Source: Closterium sp. NIES-65 (lineage: Eukaryota > Streptophyta > Zygnematophyceae > Desmidiales > Closteriaceae). From it: DNA of 64,000 nt. Below, piece by piece: positions 22,101 through 31,797 of this stretch (positions are counted from its first letter, which is position 1; the number at the start of each line of letters is the position of its first letter). The notes under the pieces are model-generated. The model did no database searches and had not been told where the DNA came from. It saw only the letters and a list, made by a program, of their open reading frames with translations. The translations under genes and the position numbers were made by a program. The stretch spans positions 868,001-932,000 of the forward strand of contig CANXME010000542.1 in assembly GCA_948144175.1 (NCBI GenBank), given 5' to 3'.

Positions 22101-23365
22101 CGAAGATGACTACTCTTTGGGTGCTGCTGCACGTTGCCGCTCAGCGTGACTACGAGCTTCACTCTCTTGACTTCAGCACAGCTTTCTTGCAGGGCAGCCT
22201 GCAAGAGGAGATCTGGCTGCGCCGTCCACCTGGCTTCACTAGGTCGTTCCCTCCTGGTACCCAGTGGAGCCTCCGACGGCCAGTCTACGGTCTCCACCAG
22301 GCGCCACGTTAGTGGCACGACATGCTAAGGACGACTCTTGCGGCTCTTGGGTTTGCCTCGTGGACTGCTCACTCGTCGCTTTTTCTGCGCACCGACACTT
22401 CGCTCCCGCCGTACTACATCCTAGTGTACGTCGACGACTTGGTCTTTGCCACTGCTGACACTGAGGCGCTCGCCCTGGTGAAGTCGGAGCTGTAGAAGAG
22501 ACACACGTGCACAGACCTGGGTGAGCTGCGCAACTACCTTGGCCTGCAGATCACCCGGGACAGAGCACGCCGCACCATCACACTAACTCAGTCACACATG
22601 GTGCAGCAGGTCCTTCAGCGCTTCGGCTTCACCTGGTCCTCAGCACAGGCCTCTCCTCTGGCTACAAGTCACTCACTCTCAGCTCCACCTTTGGACGAGT
22701 CCGTAGAGCCGAGTGGTCCTTACCCAGAGCTAGTGGGCTGCCTCATTTACCTGATGACATGCACTCGTCCTGACCTTGCGTACCCTCTTGGCCTTCTGGC
22801 TCGCTACGTGGCTCCTAGTCGGCACCGAAAGGTCCACATGGATGCTGCTAAGAGGGTACTACGCTACTTGTGCAGTACATTGGGCATGGGGCTCGTGCTT
22901 GGAGGACGGGGTAACGTTGTCCTCACTGGTCACTCGGACGCCTCTTGGTTTGACAACCAGGCTACGCAGCGGTCGTCACAGGGTTACACCTTCAGCCTTG
23001 GTTCTGGTTCAGTTTCCTGGCGTTCTACACGTTCGTCTTCAGTTCTCGGCTCCAGCTGTGAGGCCGAAAACTACGCCACAGCCATGGCTGCACAGGAGCT
23101 ACGCTGGCTCACCTACCTGCTGACCGACTTGGGACAGCGGCCTCGTTCTCCTCCAGTTCTGTACGTCGACAACAAGGCCACCATTGCCTTGTGTCAGGAG
23201 CACAGACTGGAGCACAGAACGAAGCACATCGCTCTGCTTCCTTGCTCGAGAGGTGGAGCAGCGTGGCCAGCTTCGTCTTGCTTACGTGGCCACTTGGGCC
23301 AACACTGCTGATATATTCACCAAGGCGCTTCCGCCTAGTGATCATCAGCGTTTTGCACCTTGTTA
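19194..23365 (+). pseudogene. Copia E integrase, reverse transcriptase, RNase H, with several stops
   Basis: Integrase: LWHHRLG region, CIPCVEGRQ, LDVRGPARV, LHSDRGGEFSS, then NGVAERRIG. Reverse transcriptase: YVDDVPP ... NIVSGMWIFRVK, DFSTAFLQGSL, LVYVDDLVFATADT. RNase H: SWFDNQATQRSSQGYTF, SCEAENYATA. In-frame stops lie near 19753 (where the relatives have CAG), 20208, 22046, 22309 and 22493, and the RNase H end is shifted near 23245. The spacer (20300-21150) is GGAE/AGGAGAAEG repeats open in more than one frame. Dead copy. Confidence 0.85.
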
Positions 23366-23579
23366 GGCCTAGTGCCCACACTTCCTCACTTGCTGTAGGC
23401 TTTGTTTGTACTGTGATCTATATATATCTCTGCATGTGAACTGGCCTTGTGGTCTTTTGCTTGTGCTCAGACTGCGTGGTGACGTTGTGATCCACCCTGA
23501 GGTTTGTTTTGTTTCTTCTCTTGACTGGTCTTGTGACCGTTGCTTGCTCTGGCTATCCCCCATTTCGCCTATGGGGGTG

Positions 23580-23720
23580 TGTCAAATTATATATATGCTT
23601 GTTTAGGTCATCTAGGCTGTATGGGGGTTAGCTCTAAGGGGTACACAAACTTTCTCGATACCCTAGTCTTGTACCCTAGCCTTCACCTAATCCACTCATT
23701 CTTGCCTTAGGTTCTTAACA
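23580..23720 (+). repeat. Copia E 3' LTR
   Basis: 141 bp with TG...CA ends and an internal block ctctaaggggtacacaaac similar to the gtaccccctatggg block of the other copia LTRs. Confidence 0.7.
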
Positions 23721-24260
23721 TTGGACGCAGACTTCAAACATGACCGCAAGGGAACGCGCACTACATGATCACAAGGCCTCAACACCGTAAACCATGAGCC
23801 CTCACATGTCTGCCTCGGAAAAAAATCAAAATTGGGTTCCAGTAACCATTGGGCACATCCTGCTGCAGGCATGTTCGCCCGTACATAAAGCTGAGTCACC
23901 AAGGGGACGACAATAGGTAAGCGTCCGTACCAAAGTTGAGACACGTCAAGTTCCTAACCACGTGGAGCTGACATCCCATCAAACCCGCCTGATGTCATGA
24001 AAGTCGCCTCCCTCGTCCTGCCGATGCCTCTGATCCAACCCGCATCGTTGGGTCATCATCATGCTGCCACACGTCTCGCATCCCGCGAAAGCGTCTGCAT
24101 CACGGCGACACCACCGTTTTATGATAAACATTACTAGTTTCATATATTCTTAGTGCAATGTTTTCAATGGAGCGCGCAACATATGTCTTCGTCATCCTGC
24201 TCTGTAAGCTCTATTGCCACCACAGTAGATGACCATACGTTGTTTCTAAGTCACTCCAAG
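23721..24260. other. Intergenic stretch with a partial exon-end repeat
   Basis: No long coding frame and no element ends. One point of note: near 23900-23927 the block acaataggtaagcgtc recurs at 24527-24542, where it forms the likely 5' splice site of the next gene. Confidence 0.5.
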
Positions 24261-24271
24261 GACAAGGTGAC

Positions 24272-25378
24272 TTGAAACTGTCACTGTTTCGGATCAATGA
24301 GCTCGTCGACTCGACTAGACCATGTCACTCAGCGTCGCACTGTGCGAACACCACAGTGGGTCCCTGGTTGGCAAACGGTTCCTTGCTCGTGCCTTTCCCT
24401 TTTCCACCAGGTGCGGCGCTCTTCACTGCCTCCGCGTCAGCGTCACTCTTCCCGGCGGCACTTCACGACAGCGGCGTTACTGCTGCGTCTGTCGCTCAGT
24501 CCAAGCCATTGGCGTGGAAGGGGAGAACAATAGGTAAGCGTCTACGACCGTGATCCACATACCATATTTCGCTGTTTCGATCCAGTGTGGGAATATGTGA
24601 ATGGATATCAATCTTGGAATGCAGACGACGGGTTTGTCGTGCACCAAAATAAGGAACCAGCATATTGCACATGATCAGTCTATTACAAGTTACAACCATG
24701 TGGTGATGCCGCCGCCGCTTCTCTTCTGTAACTTGGGGTGACGCTTGGGAACGGTTCAAGTCATGGTGCTTCTGTCCGTATCCGTCCCCTGCCTTCCCAT
24801 GCGCCCGGCCCCTGCCATTCCCATTGCCAGCGAAGTATGTGACCAAGCTGCGTCCCACTAAGCTCAAAGGAAAAGTTGTCGGCGACAAAGGTGCATCGAG
24901 GAAAGATGTCCTCAAGGCAGTGAGGTACGTCATCATGTGGTCTCTACGTTGTGGTATCTAGGTTGTGGTATCTCCTTGCGGTGTTGCGAATGGCTGAGAC
25001 CCAAGGTGTGCCCACCCCCTGCCTCATGTCCCCTCCATCCCTCGCCCTCTACTCTATCCCTCTACTGACCGACGTCATACTATTATACATATTATGTTGA
25101 AATCCATTAGATCAGGGGGAAAGGAGCCTACATTCAGCGCCGGGACTTCTTGCGCTGCCACTGAACTAGGCGAAGTGGGTCAAGTTGTGAGAAACATCAA
25201 CAGTGACAAGCCCCGCGACAAGCGCTACAGTTTCCTATTTTCAGATGAAAAAATATTTTCGACTCTGGCTGAGACCCGAAGTATCATTAAAAGTGCACTG
25301 TCTGATGGCCTCTTTGCAAGAATTGGGTATGAGACACACGTTCAGGCACTCTGCGGAAAGCTTAGGAAAGTGGTGTAA
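24272..25378 (+). CDS. Three-exon gene of unknown function (exons ~24272-24533, 24831-24924, 25111-25378)
   Basis: Two introns join in phase. Exon 1 ends at an ATAG|GTAAGC donor, exon 2 lies between TTGCCAG| and GTGAG|GTACGT, exon 3 starts after TCCATTAG|. Exon 2 codes KYVTKLRPTKLKGKVVGDKG and ASRKDVLKAV. Exon 3 codes ~89 residues including GEVGQVVRNINSDKPRDKRY, DEKIFSTLAETRSIIKSALS and VQALCGKLRKVV, then TAA. The exon 1 frame (WLANGSLLVPFPFPPGAALF ... PLAWKGRTI) has no clear ATG, so the start and possibly upstream exons are missing. AATAAA lies at ~25467, ~90 bp after the stop. I recognise no family. Exons 2 and 3 are convincing by phase and composition; exon 1 is weaker. Confidence 0.5.
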
Positions 25379-25464
25379 TCATTTATTTACAGTACATATT
25401 GAAATGGTTCTTTAGATAAAAGATGTACCAATTGTATCACTAAAATTCCTTATAGATGTTATCC

Positions 25465-25472
25465 CAATAAAA
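25465..25472 (+). terminator. Polyadenylation signal AATAAA
   Basis: AATAAA in ccaataaaatc, about 90 bp past the TAA of the three-exon gene. Context and distance are suitable. Confidence 0.4.
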
Positions 25473-25735
25473 TCTCGTATATGCTCAGACGTAAGGCAGT
25501 TTTAAAGCATTTTGTTTGACAGCACAAGCTTATGGGGAGTGGCAGCCAGCAGCCGACACGACAACAGACAGCTGACAGCTGGCCCACAAGAGCTGCCCTG
25601 CATGGTCGGCGTGTGGCGCCGCGAGCGTCTTCCAATGGACGATCCGTTTGTATCCACCAGCGACCGGCCGTGAGCTTAGAAACGACGCCACCTCGCGCGG
25701 TGGAGCTACTCTCGAGGCCGCTGTGAGATCTCGTT

Positions 25736-25815
25736 CTCATGCTCCCCGTGCTCCCCGTGCTCCCCGCGCTCCCCGCGCTCCCCGTGCTCCCCGTGCTCCC
25801 CGTGCTCCCCGTGCT
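25736..25815 (+). repeat. 9-bp minisatellite (gtgctcccc)n
   Basis: About eight to nine near-perfect copies of a 9-bp unit, alternating gtgctcccc and gcgctcccc. It gives misleading open frames (RAPRAPRAP) in the GC-rich stretch before the LysM gene. Confidence 0.9.
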
Positions 25816-26363
25816 CTTCCCTCCTGTCCGCCACCTCGCTCTTCCCCCAACGCCATCATCAGCGCCAACGTTTGCACCACCCGCCGCTTCAACCAATTCA
25901 TCCGTCCACCTTCTGAGTCTCCGACGGCTTCCCCAGCGGCGGCATCTTTTCACCGTTCTTCCATCCTCTCGCAACCGAGCTTCTCTAATCCCCGATTCTC
26001 CACGCAGCCCCTTCTTCCGTCCTCTCGCTCGCTCTCGCGTTTTTCAGTACACTACTTTCCGTGTCCCCCTACCCCGCTCACTACGCCAAAATATCGCGCC
26101 TTCCCGCGATTTGCCAGCGTGTCTACCCGCATCAGCGGCCGCCGCCGTGACCTGCGCGCCTCACGCTTCTTGCCGCCGCCATCCGCGTGCGCACGCTCGA
26201 GCTTCCGCGCGCGTTAAGCCCTTCGCGTTCCGCCCCCGCCACGACCTCGCAGCCGCGGCCGTCGCAAAACTCAAATTCGAGTCCGATTTGCCCGAAGCGG
26301 CTTCAAAGCAGCTCTCCGCAACCTCGATAACAGACGCCGACGCGGACGGGTAAACCGGCTGAG
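25816..26363 (+). promoter_or_regulatory. GC-rich upstream region of the LysM gene
   Basis: About 550 bp rich in C and T, holding open but low-complexity frames (Ser/Pro/Arg). No TATA box is seen near the start. It is most likely promoter and 5' UTR; a coding role cannot be excluded. Confidence 0.35.
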
Positions 26364-28374
26364 ATGGCCGCGCGGGACTCGGGCAAGGCGGCGGGGGGAG
26401 GCGGAAAGGGGCGCGGGAAGAGCACGGGGGAGGGTGAGGGCGGCGAGGGGGAGTGGTGGCGGGAGCCGCTGTGGCAGGGCGCGATGATCGTGGGGGGCGC
26501 GGCGGTGGCGGTGGGGCTGGGAGTGAAGTACCTGATGGAGGGGAAGGGGGAGGAAGGCGCGCAGACGCACAAGGGGAAAGGGAAGGTGAGGCGGGACGCA
26601 AGGGATGAGGCGTGGAGGTAAAAGGGTTAATCTCTGGGTAATGGATGGGGCGGAAGGGGGAGGGAGGGGCGCAGCAAGCACACAACAAGGGGAAAGTGAA
26701 GGTGAGACGGGGATGTCAGGCAGTTCGCCGGTGGTGGTGGGGCTGTGAGTGAAGTACCTGATGGGGGCGAAGGGGGAGGAAGGCGCGAAGGCACACAGGG
26801 GGAAAGGGAAGGTGAGGCTGGGACTCCTGTTAGATCGCTGGTGGTGAGACGTGGAGTGAGAGGGGTTTATCTGGGGGTGATAGATGGGGGTAGGGTTGAT
26901 CGTGATGAGGTGGTGATGGCGATGGTGACAGTGATGGCGATGGTAACAGTGATGGCGATGGTGATGGCAATAGCAGGGCGACGTGCACGTGCAAGTGAAG
27001 AGCTGCACGCGCAGCCACTAGCTGAGTCGCGCAGTGCTCTCCATGCCTTCTGCACAACTTCCTCTCCCCCCTCGCCTTGCCTCATCCCGCTCACCTTGCC
27101 TTTCCACTCTCTCCCTCAGCGATGAAGGCTTAGCGTGTTATGAGCCGAGCCACTCCTATACCTTGTGCACCTATGTGTTGGCTGGTGTGCGTGCGTGAGG
27201 GAGACGCACGCATGCATGTGCGCATGTGTGCATGCATGCATATGTGGGTGTTGCGTGTGTGCCTTTGCGTGCATCCGTTCATTTGCATGAGTCCATGCTG
27301 GCATGTGAGCATGCCGTCATGTGTGTCCCCAACACCCCAAACCCCATCACAGGCCAAGGTGAGGCGGCATGTGCAGGCGCTAGTGGTGGATCCGGACATG
27401 ACAGTCAAGGTGCACAAAGGGGACACGCTGTGGGGCCTGGCGCACAAGTACCAGGTGAGGGGCGGTCCACGTCAGCTGTCTCTGCACTCTCAGGCTCAGC
27501 CTTCCCCTTGTGATGCTCCCCTCCTCGCTCTCGGCGTCGCCATCCCTTCCCGCATGGGTGGATCCGGACATGACGGTCAAGGTGCACAAGGGCGACACGC
27601 TCTGGGGCCTGGCGCACAAGCACCAGGTGAGGGGGCCTGGCGCACAAGCACCAGGTGAGGGGCGGGCTTATGCCAGCTCTCTTTGCGCTCTCAGCATTCC
27701 CCTCTCGCGTTGCTCCCCTCTTTACGCTCCGCGTTGCCATCCTTCCCGTCCTTTGCCATCGATGCGCGCAGCCCCTCGTCTCCCCTCCACACCAATCTCT
27801 CTCACGCGCCCACCATCCAGGGCAGGGCCACGCACGCCTGCTTCCCTCCACATGCCTCCAGGTACCTCCAAATCCCCTCCACCCTGCCAACTCGGTTAGG
27901 TGTGCGCCTCCAGGTGCTGCCAGCCTTCACACACCAATTCTCACCCCCCTCCCCCACATCTCCCCCCCCCACCTCCATTCCCCCTTCTTTCTCCTCCCCC
28001 CCCCCAAACCCCCGGGCTCGTCCTCTCCGCCCCCCACGTGCCCCCATGCGTTTCCACGTGTCCCCATGTGCCCACATGCTCCCTCATACCCCCCAGGTCC
28101 CAGTGGACGCACTGCGCAGTGCAAACCCCGAGGTGCAGGGCGACCAGGTGCTGGCCACCTCCCGTCTTTACACCCCCCCTTACATCTGCCCTTTATGCAC
28201 AACCCATGTGCCCCCCATGCGCCCATGTACCCTCATGCTCCCCAGGTGCCAGTGGATGCGCTGCGCAGTGCGAACCCCGAGGTGCGTGGCGACCAGGTGC
28301 TGGCGGGGTCGCGCCTGTACATTCCCAACGTCATCAGCGACGAGGAGTTTGACGTGCGCGCTAATGAGGAGTAG
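26364..28374 (+). CDS. Membrane-anchored LysM-domain protein (exons 26364-26585, 27353-27454, 28246-28374)
   Basis: Three exons join at phase 0 (AAG|GTGAGG, ATCACAG|GCC, CCAG|GTGAGG, CCCAG|GTG) to give a 150-residue protein. Residues 1-30 are Gly/Lys-rich, ~36-60 form one hydrophobic segment (GAMIVGGAAVAVGLGVKYLM), ~60-74 are basic. Residues ~90-135 are a single LysM: MTVKVHKGDTLWGLAHKYQ, then VPVDALRSANPEV and VLAGSRLYIPN. The acidic tail is ISDEEFDVRANEE. LysM binds N-acetylglucosamine glycans such as chitin or peptidoglycan. With no clear secretion signal and one internal helix, it may be a small membrane or plastid protein; the target compartment is unknown. The LysM is split by an intron after KYQ. 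Partial copies of exons 2 and 3 lie around it. Confidence 0.8.
27553..27661 (+). pseudogene. Partial duplicates of LysM exon 2
   Basis: 27558-27628 repeats the second half of exon 2 (VDPDMTVKVHKGDTLWGLAH, then KHQ) with its gtgagg donor. A third fragment, gcctggcgcacaagcaccag|gtgagg in two parts, lies at 27632-27661. No AG acceptor precedes 27558 at the homologous point, so these are probably not spliced in. Confidence 0.75.
28097..28175 (+). pseudogene. Alternative or duplicate LysM exon 3a
   Basis: It follows a good acceptor (cccccccag|gtc) and codes VPVDALRSANPEVQGDQVLA then TSRLYT before diverging. If used, the frame runs on to about 28492 with a different C-terminus. It is either a mutually exclusive terminal exon or a decaying duplicate of 28246-28374. 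Confidence 0.55.
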
Positions 28375-28432
28375 GGCTCCAATGAGGAGTGGAGAGGGGG
28401 GGATAGGGGGGGATGAGGCACTGCATGTGGGC

Positions 28433-28502
28433 GGAGTCGCGCCTGTACATCCCCAACGTGATCAGCGACGAGGGGTTCGACGTGCGCGCTAACGAGGAGT
28501 AG
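28433..28502 (+). pseudogene. Second copy of the LysM gene 3' end
   Basis: It codes SRLYIPNVISDEGFDVRANE then stop, almost identical to 28308-28374, about 60 bp past the real stop. No acceptor is seen directly before it. Confidence 0.8.
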
Positions 28503-29204
28503 CCTTTCTCACATGGGCCATGCTCCAAGGGGCCGCGCATGCAGGAAGGAGATGAGGCACAGGAAGAGGAGGGGGCAGTACTCATCTGGAGCTTCTTAAG
28601 AGTGGATGTGAGGAGGCCGTGTGCACGTGCACCCGTGGCTACACGTGTCCCTGTCTCGTTGCTCCACACCAAGGCGTGCTGCCTCTCAGCCACTGGCTGT
28701 TGCTGCGCTGCTGCAATGGCTGCGCTCAGGGAGGGTGATGTATGTAGTGTTCGCGGAGTTAGGGTAGGTTAGGGGGTATCGAATGAAGCATCCATATTTT
28801 AGATGGATTCGGTGTGGATTTTCTGTATGTGCGGGAGATTGAGCTGCGCACTCGTCCTTGTTCTCTGATGCACTGAATCACTAATTGTACATATTGACAC
28901 CATAAGGGAACATTGCACCAAACAAATGCTCCATTCCATTCACAGGCTGAGTGGGCCCCTTACATGCATGCCTTTTCTTCCAACCACCCTCACTACTGCC
29001 CTTAACTGGAGGCAGAAATCACATGTGCCCAACTGCAATCCCTGCATCTTCCTCCACATCCCCACTTGCTCCAGCTGAATCCATCCCACATCAGAATGTC
29101 TGTCACCCTCCCATCACAAAGCGTGCCATCCATAACACAGCATGTGCACAGCGAGTGCCCAGCGTGTGCCCAGCGGGTGCCCAGCGTGTGCCCTGCCCAG
29201 TGTG
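28503..29204. other. Intergenic region between the two convergent host genes
   Basis: It holds no supported gene. Composition is mixed and there are short repeats (gcccagcgtgtg near 29155-29195). The end of the LysM transcript and the end of the L14 transcript both fall here. Confidence 0.4.
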
Positions 29205-29207
29205 ACG

Positions 29208-29550
29208 GTTCATATGACGTGCTGTGCGAGGGTGAGCAGCTTCAGCATCTTGCGCAAGCGGTCCAAACACTCTAGTCCCCTGCCTACCCTTCCAGACAAT
29301 CACCCCCTCACCACTGCTGCACGTGGACGCAGCAATGGCAAGTGCCCACCTGCATCTTCCTCACCCCCACTTGCTCCAGCTGAGTCCACTCCACGCCCAC
29401 ATCAAAACGTCACTTTTATGATCCCAATGTGTGCCACTCCTACACCAATGGCTGCTGTCCTCATACACACGCCATGTGGCGCTTATATGACGTGCTGTGC
29501 GAGAGTGAGCAGCTTCAGCATCTTCCACGTCACCACGTCCCCCTTGCGCA
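29208..29550 (-). pseudogene. Two partial copies of the uL14 gene 3' end
   Basis: The block atatgacgtgctgtgc followed by agcttcagcatctt, which holds the last codons and stop of the L14 gene at 29560-29600, recurs at about 29212-29250 and at 29486-29525. The second copy also repeats a later piece (cacgtcaccacgtccccctt). They are fragments only. Confidence 0.75.
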
Positions 29551-29558
29551 CCTAGCCC

Positions 29559-30723
29559 TTATATGACGTGCTGTGCAAGGGTGAGCAGCTTCAGCATCTT
29601 GCGCGCCCTCAGCTCATGAGGCACCGGCCCAAACACGCGCGTCCCCACCGGCTCCCCCGCCTTGCTGATCACCACAGCCGCCGGCCCATCAAAGCGCACC
29701 TCGGTCCCATCCTTGCGCTTGTGGTGCGTGGCGGCGCGCACCACCACGCACGTCACTACCTCCCCCTTGCGCACCTTCCCCCGCGGCTCCGCGTCTTTCA
29801 CTGAGGCGATGATCACGTCGCCCAGGCCTGCCGCGTTGGGCGCGCGCCCGCGCAGGACTTTGATGCACTGCACGCGGCGCGCTCCCGAGTTGTCGGCGAC
29901 TTGTAGGTTGGTGCGCAGCTGCACGAAGGTGCGCGTGGGGGTTAAGGGGAGGGCGGGTGAGGTGGGGGTGATGGAGGAGGAGGTGGGGAGAGGCGCGGGG
30001 ATGAGGGGGTGGATGGTTTGAGTGAAGAGGGAATAGTGGGGAGAGGAGGAGGAGGAGAGAGGCGGGGAGGGGTGGGGAGTGGTGGAGGTGGGTGTGGAGA
30101 GGGAGGGGGGTGCGGGAGGAGGGAGGATGGGTGAGGCAGGTGGCGCATGTGCGGTTGGGAGAAGCGTTGCTGAGACGGCAGACCTGGCAGGTGGGGTGGA
30201 GTGGACGATGGCAGGGGGAGGGGGAGGGGGAGGGGAACGGGGACTGGGAGTGAGCAGCGTGCCACAGGAGGGGAGGGAATGGGGATGAGGTTGTACACAC
30301 GAAGACGGGTTAGTTCGCAGTGCGAGGAGGAGGGAAGGGATGAGAGGTGGGTGCGGGAGGGTGATAAGGGGTTGGGGGCGGTGAGCACAGAAGACAGAGG
30401 AGTGACAGGGTAGGAAGGAATGGGAGGGGAAGCAAAGCGAGCCTGGAACAGGGAAAGAGTGTGAAGGAGAGGGAAGGAAGGGAAGGGGGACGACTCTCCC
30501 AATCAACAAAGCAAGGTCGCGGCCACAATAATCCACAGACCCCGATCGGGTCGACTTGCGCGGAACGGGGAGGTAAAGGTAAATCACGCGGTCCGCGCGA
30601 CGTGCGGTACTCGGCGGTGGCCGCTAGCCAGCCGGCTTCAAGCCGGTAGACGCACCATCGCGCGACGGCGGAGCGCGCGGCCGCGGCTCCCCTCGAGTAG
30701 CGCGCTGTGAGCCCCGCGAGCAT
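29559..30723 (-). CDS. Organellar (probably mitochondrial) ribosomal protein uL14, with an intron
   Basis: The last ~125 codons (about 29933-29559) code a full bacterial-type uL14: LRTNLQVADNSGARRVQCIK, then AGLGDVIIASVKDAEPRGKV, CVVVRAATHHKRKDGTEVRF, VGTRVFGPVPHELRARKMLK, ending LAQHVI. uL14 binds 23S-type rRNA at the subunit interface. In angiosperms the nuclear mitochondrial form is the HUELLENLOS family. Upstream, the ATG at 30723 opens an Arg/Ala-rich peptide (MLAGLTARYSRGAAAARSAV) like a mitochondrial presequence, but in another frame, so an intron is likely. A good acceptor (pyrimidine tract, GTGCAG at 29919-29924) precedes LRTN; the donor is not resolved. Low-complexity sequence open in frame between them (to 30587) is probably intron. 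Confidence 0.75.
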
Positions 30724-31037
30724 GGCGAGGCGACGCGGTGACGCGAGTAGGAAGGGTGCGGCGTGGCGAGGAGAGGAGTCAGCGGAGGTGACGTGGGGAA
30801 GTGGAGTGTGATCGGGAATTGATGTCGTTCTGTGGGCTGCCTATCTCCGCTGTAGGCTCAAGTGCCTAAGACATTCGTGAGCAGCGATAGTACAGTGCAA
30901 GTTGTAGTACATCGTTCAACAAAAATGTTGTAACGATAACTTGCCTGAGGTCACCTTCGGTGCCGAACGGTGCGATACGCTCGGCCCGAAGCAGTCTGGT
31001 AACTTTGGTGTGTCCCCGAACTTGCGTTCTGATTGAA
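30724..31037. other. Upstream region of uL14 up to the gypsy insertion
   Basis: About 310 bp with no coding frame of note. It presumably holds the L14 promoter; no TATA box is obvious. The last five bases, ttgaa (31033-31037), are the left target duplication of the large gypsy element. Confidence 0.5.
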
Positions 31038-31366
31038 TGTTACGGGTGCAATGAATCGAAGTAGCGAGAATTGCACTAAGGTGTCCAACGAGTACAAAGA
31101 TCTGAGCGAAGGCATGAGCGAACATTTATACGCGAAACATGCAAACGGTAACGCGGTGCGTGCGAGCTAGCTAGTGCTATGCTGGCAGCGAGGCTCGGGC
31201 TAGTCCCGAAGCGTAGGCCGACACGGCCGGGGCCAGCAGTGCGAGGTTTGGCAAAACAGTGCGCGCGAAGTTGGCGAAGTCCCGTTAGCAGTAACGGGCG
31301 AACAACGGCTGTTGCTGTACGCGATGTAGTCGGGCTCCGTAAGGAATGCCAAGAAAATTCCTTACA
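31038..31366 (-). repeat. Gypsy 3' LTR
   Basis: In element sense it begins TGTAAGGAATTTTC and ends GCACCCGTAACA. Its first 27 bases after TG form a hairpin (stem GTAAGGAAT/ATTCCTTAC). A polypurine run (plus-strand C tract at 31370) precedes it. Confidence 0.9.
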
Positions 31367-31395
31367 CTACCCCCCCCCTCAAGAAGCCCCCTCCG

Positions 31396-31797
31396 CTACG
31401 CGAGTGCGTGTATATCGCGGAATCCCCGGCTCCTCAGGTACATTTGCGGGGCAGGGTGGTTTTCAATGTTGGCCAGGGGCACCCAACTATCTTCATTTGG
31501 CGTGCGGTCCTTCCAGCGAACGAGGAATTCAATCCTCCTGATTCCCGTGGGGTGGCGAATCCGATGATTCAGGATTTTTTCGGGTTCGATGATCGCCTCT
31601 GATGTAGGGCGAGTCATGGATGGCGGGCAGTGGCGAGGCAGTTGGCTTGTGGTTGGGATGTATGGGCGAAGCAAGCTGACGTGGAACGAAGGGGTGATGT
31701 ACCAGCCGGTCGGTAATAGTAGGTGCGCGGTTACTGGCGTAATCATGTGGCTGATTTGGAATGGGTCACAGTAGCGCGGTCGAAGTTTTGGTACGTC
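31396..31797 (-). pseudogene. Gypsy integrase C-terminus and chromodomain
   Basis: Minus-strand frame: GWYITPSFHVSLLRPYIPTT, then SEAIIEPEKILNHRIRHPTG, RRIEFLVRWKDRTPNEDSWV and PLANIE. The E-x-EKIL..R ... FLVRWK....EDSW pattern is a chromodomain, which in chromoviruses steers integration to particular chromatin. The 5' side, in element sense, is cut by the TRIM inserted at 31793-31797. This segment is open; the element as a whole is interrupted. Confidence 0.85.

Larger units (their letters stand above)
19194..23720 (+). mobile_element. Copia E: 5'-truncated Ty1/copia, plus strand
   Basis: It begins at the integrase zinc region, runs through reverse transcriptase and RNase H, a polypurine stretch (cctatgggggtg near 23568-23579) and a 141-bp LTR (23580-23720, TGTCAAATT... 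to ...TTCTTAACA). Gag, protease, leader and 5' LTR are missing. The left edge is the D insertion site, beyond which lies copia X on the other strand. Confidence 0.8.

Noticed and set aside
25648..26353. Two long overlapping frames before the LysM gene
   Set aside because: Driven by the gtgctcccc minisatellite and C/T-rich DNA. Composition is low-complexity, with no domain and no splice logic.
26700..27120. Repeat of LysM exon 1 end (ggaaggtgaggc words at 26699 and 26810) as extra coding exons
   Set aside because: Similar purine-rich words recur in the intron, but they are low-complexity and no acceptor precedes them. They may be further partial duplicates, not supported as exons.
29559..30587. 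Taking the whole 342-codon minus frame as the L14 protein
   Set aside because: Only the last ~125 codons match uL14. The rest is Ser/Pro/His-rich with a pyrimidine tract and acceptor just before the domain, so it is more likely intron, with the presequence at 30723.
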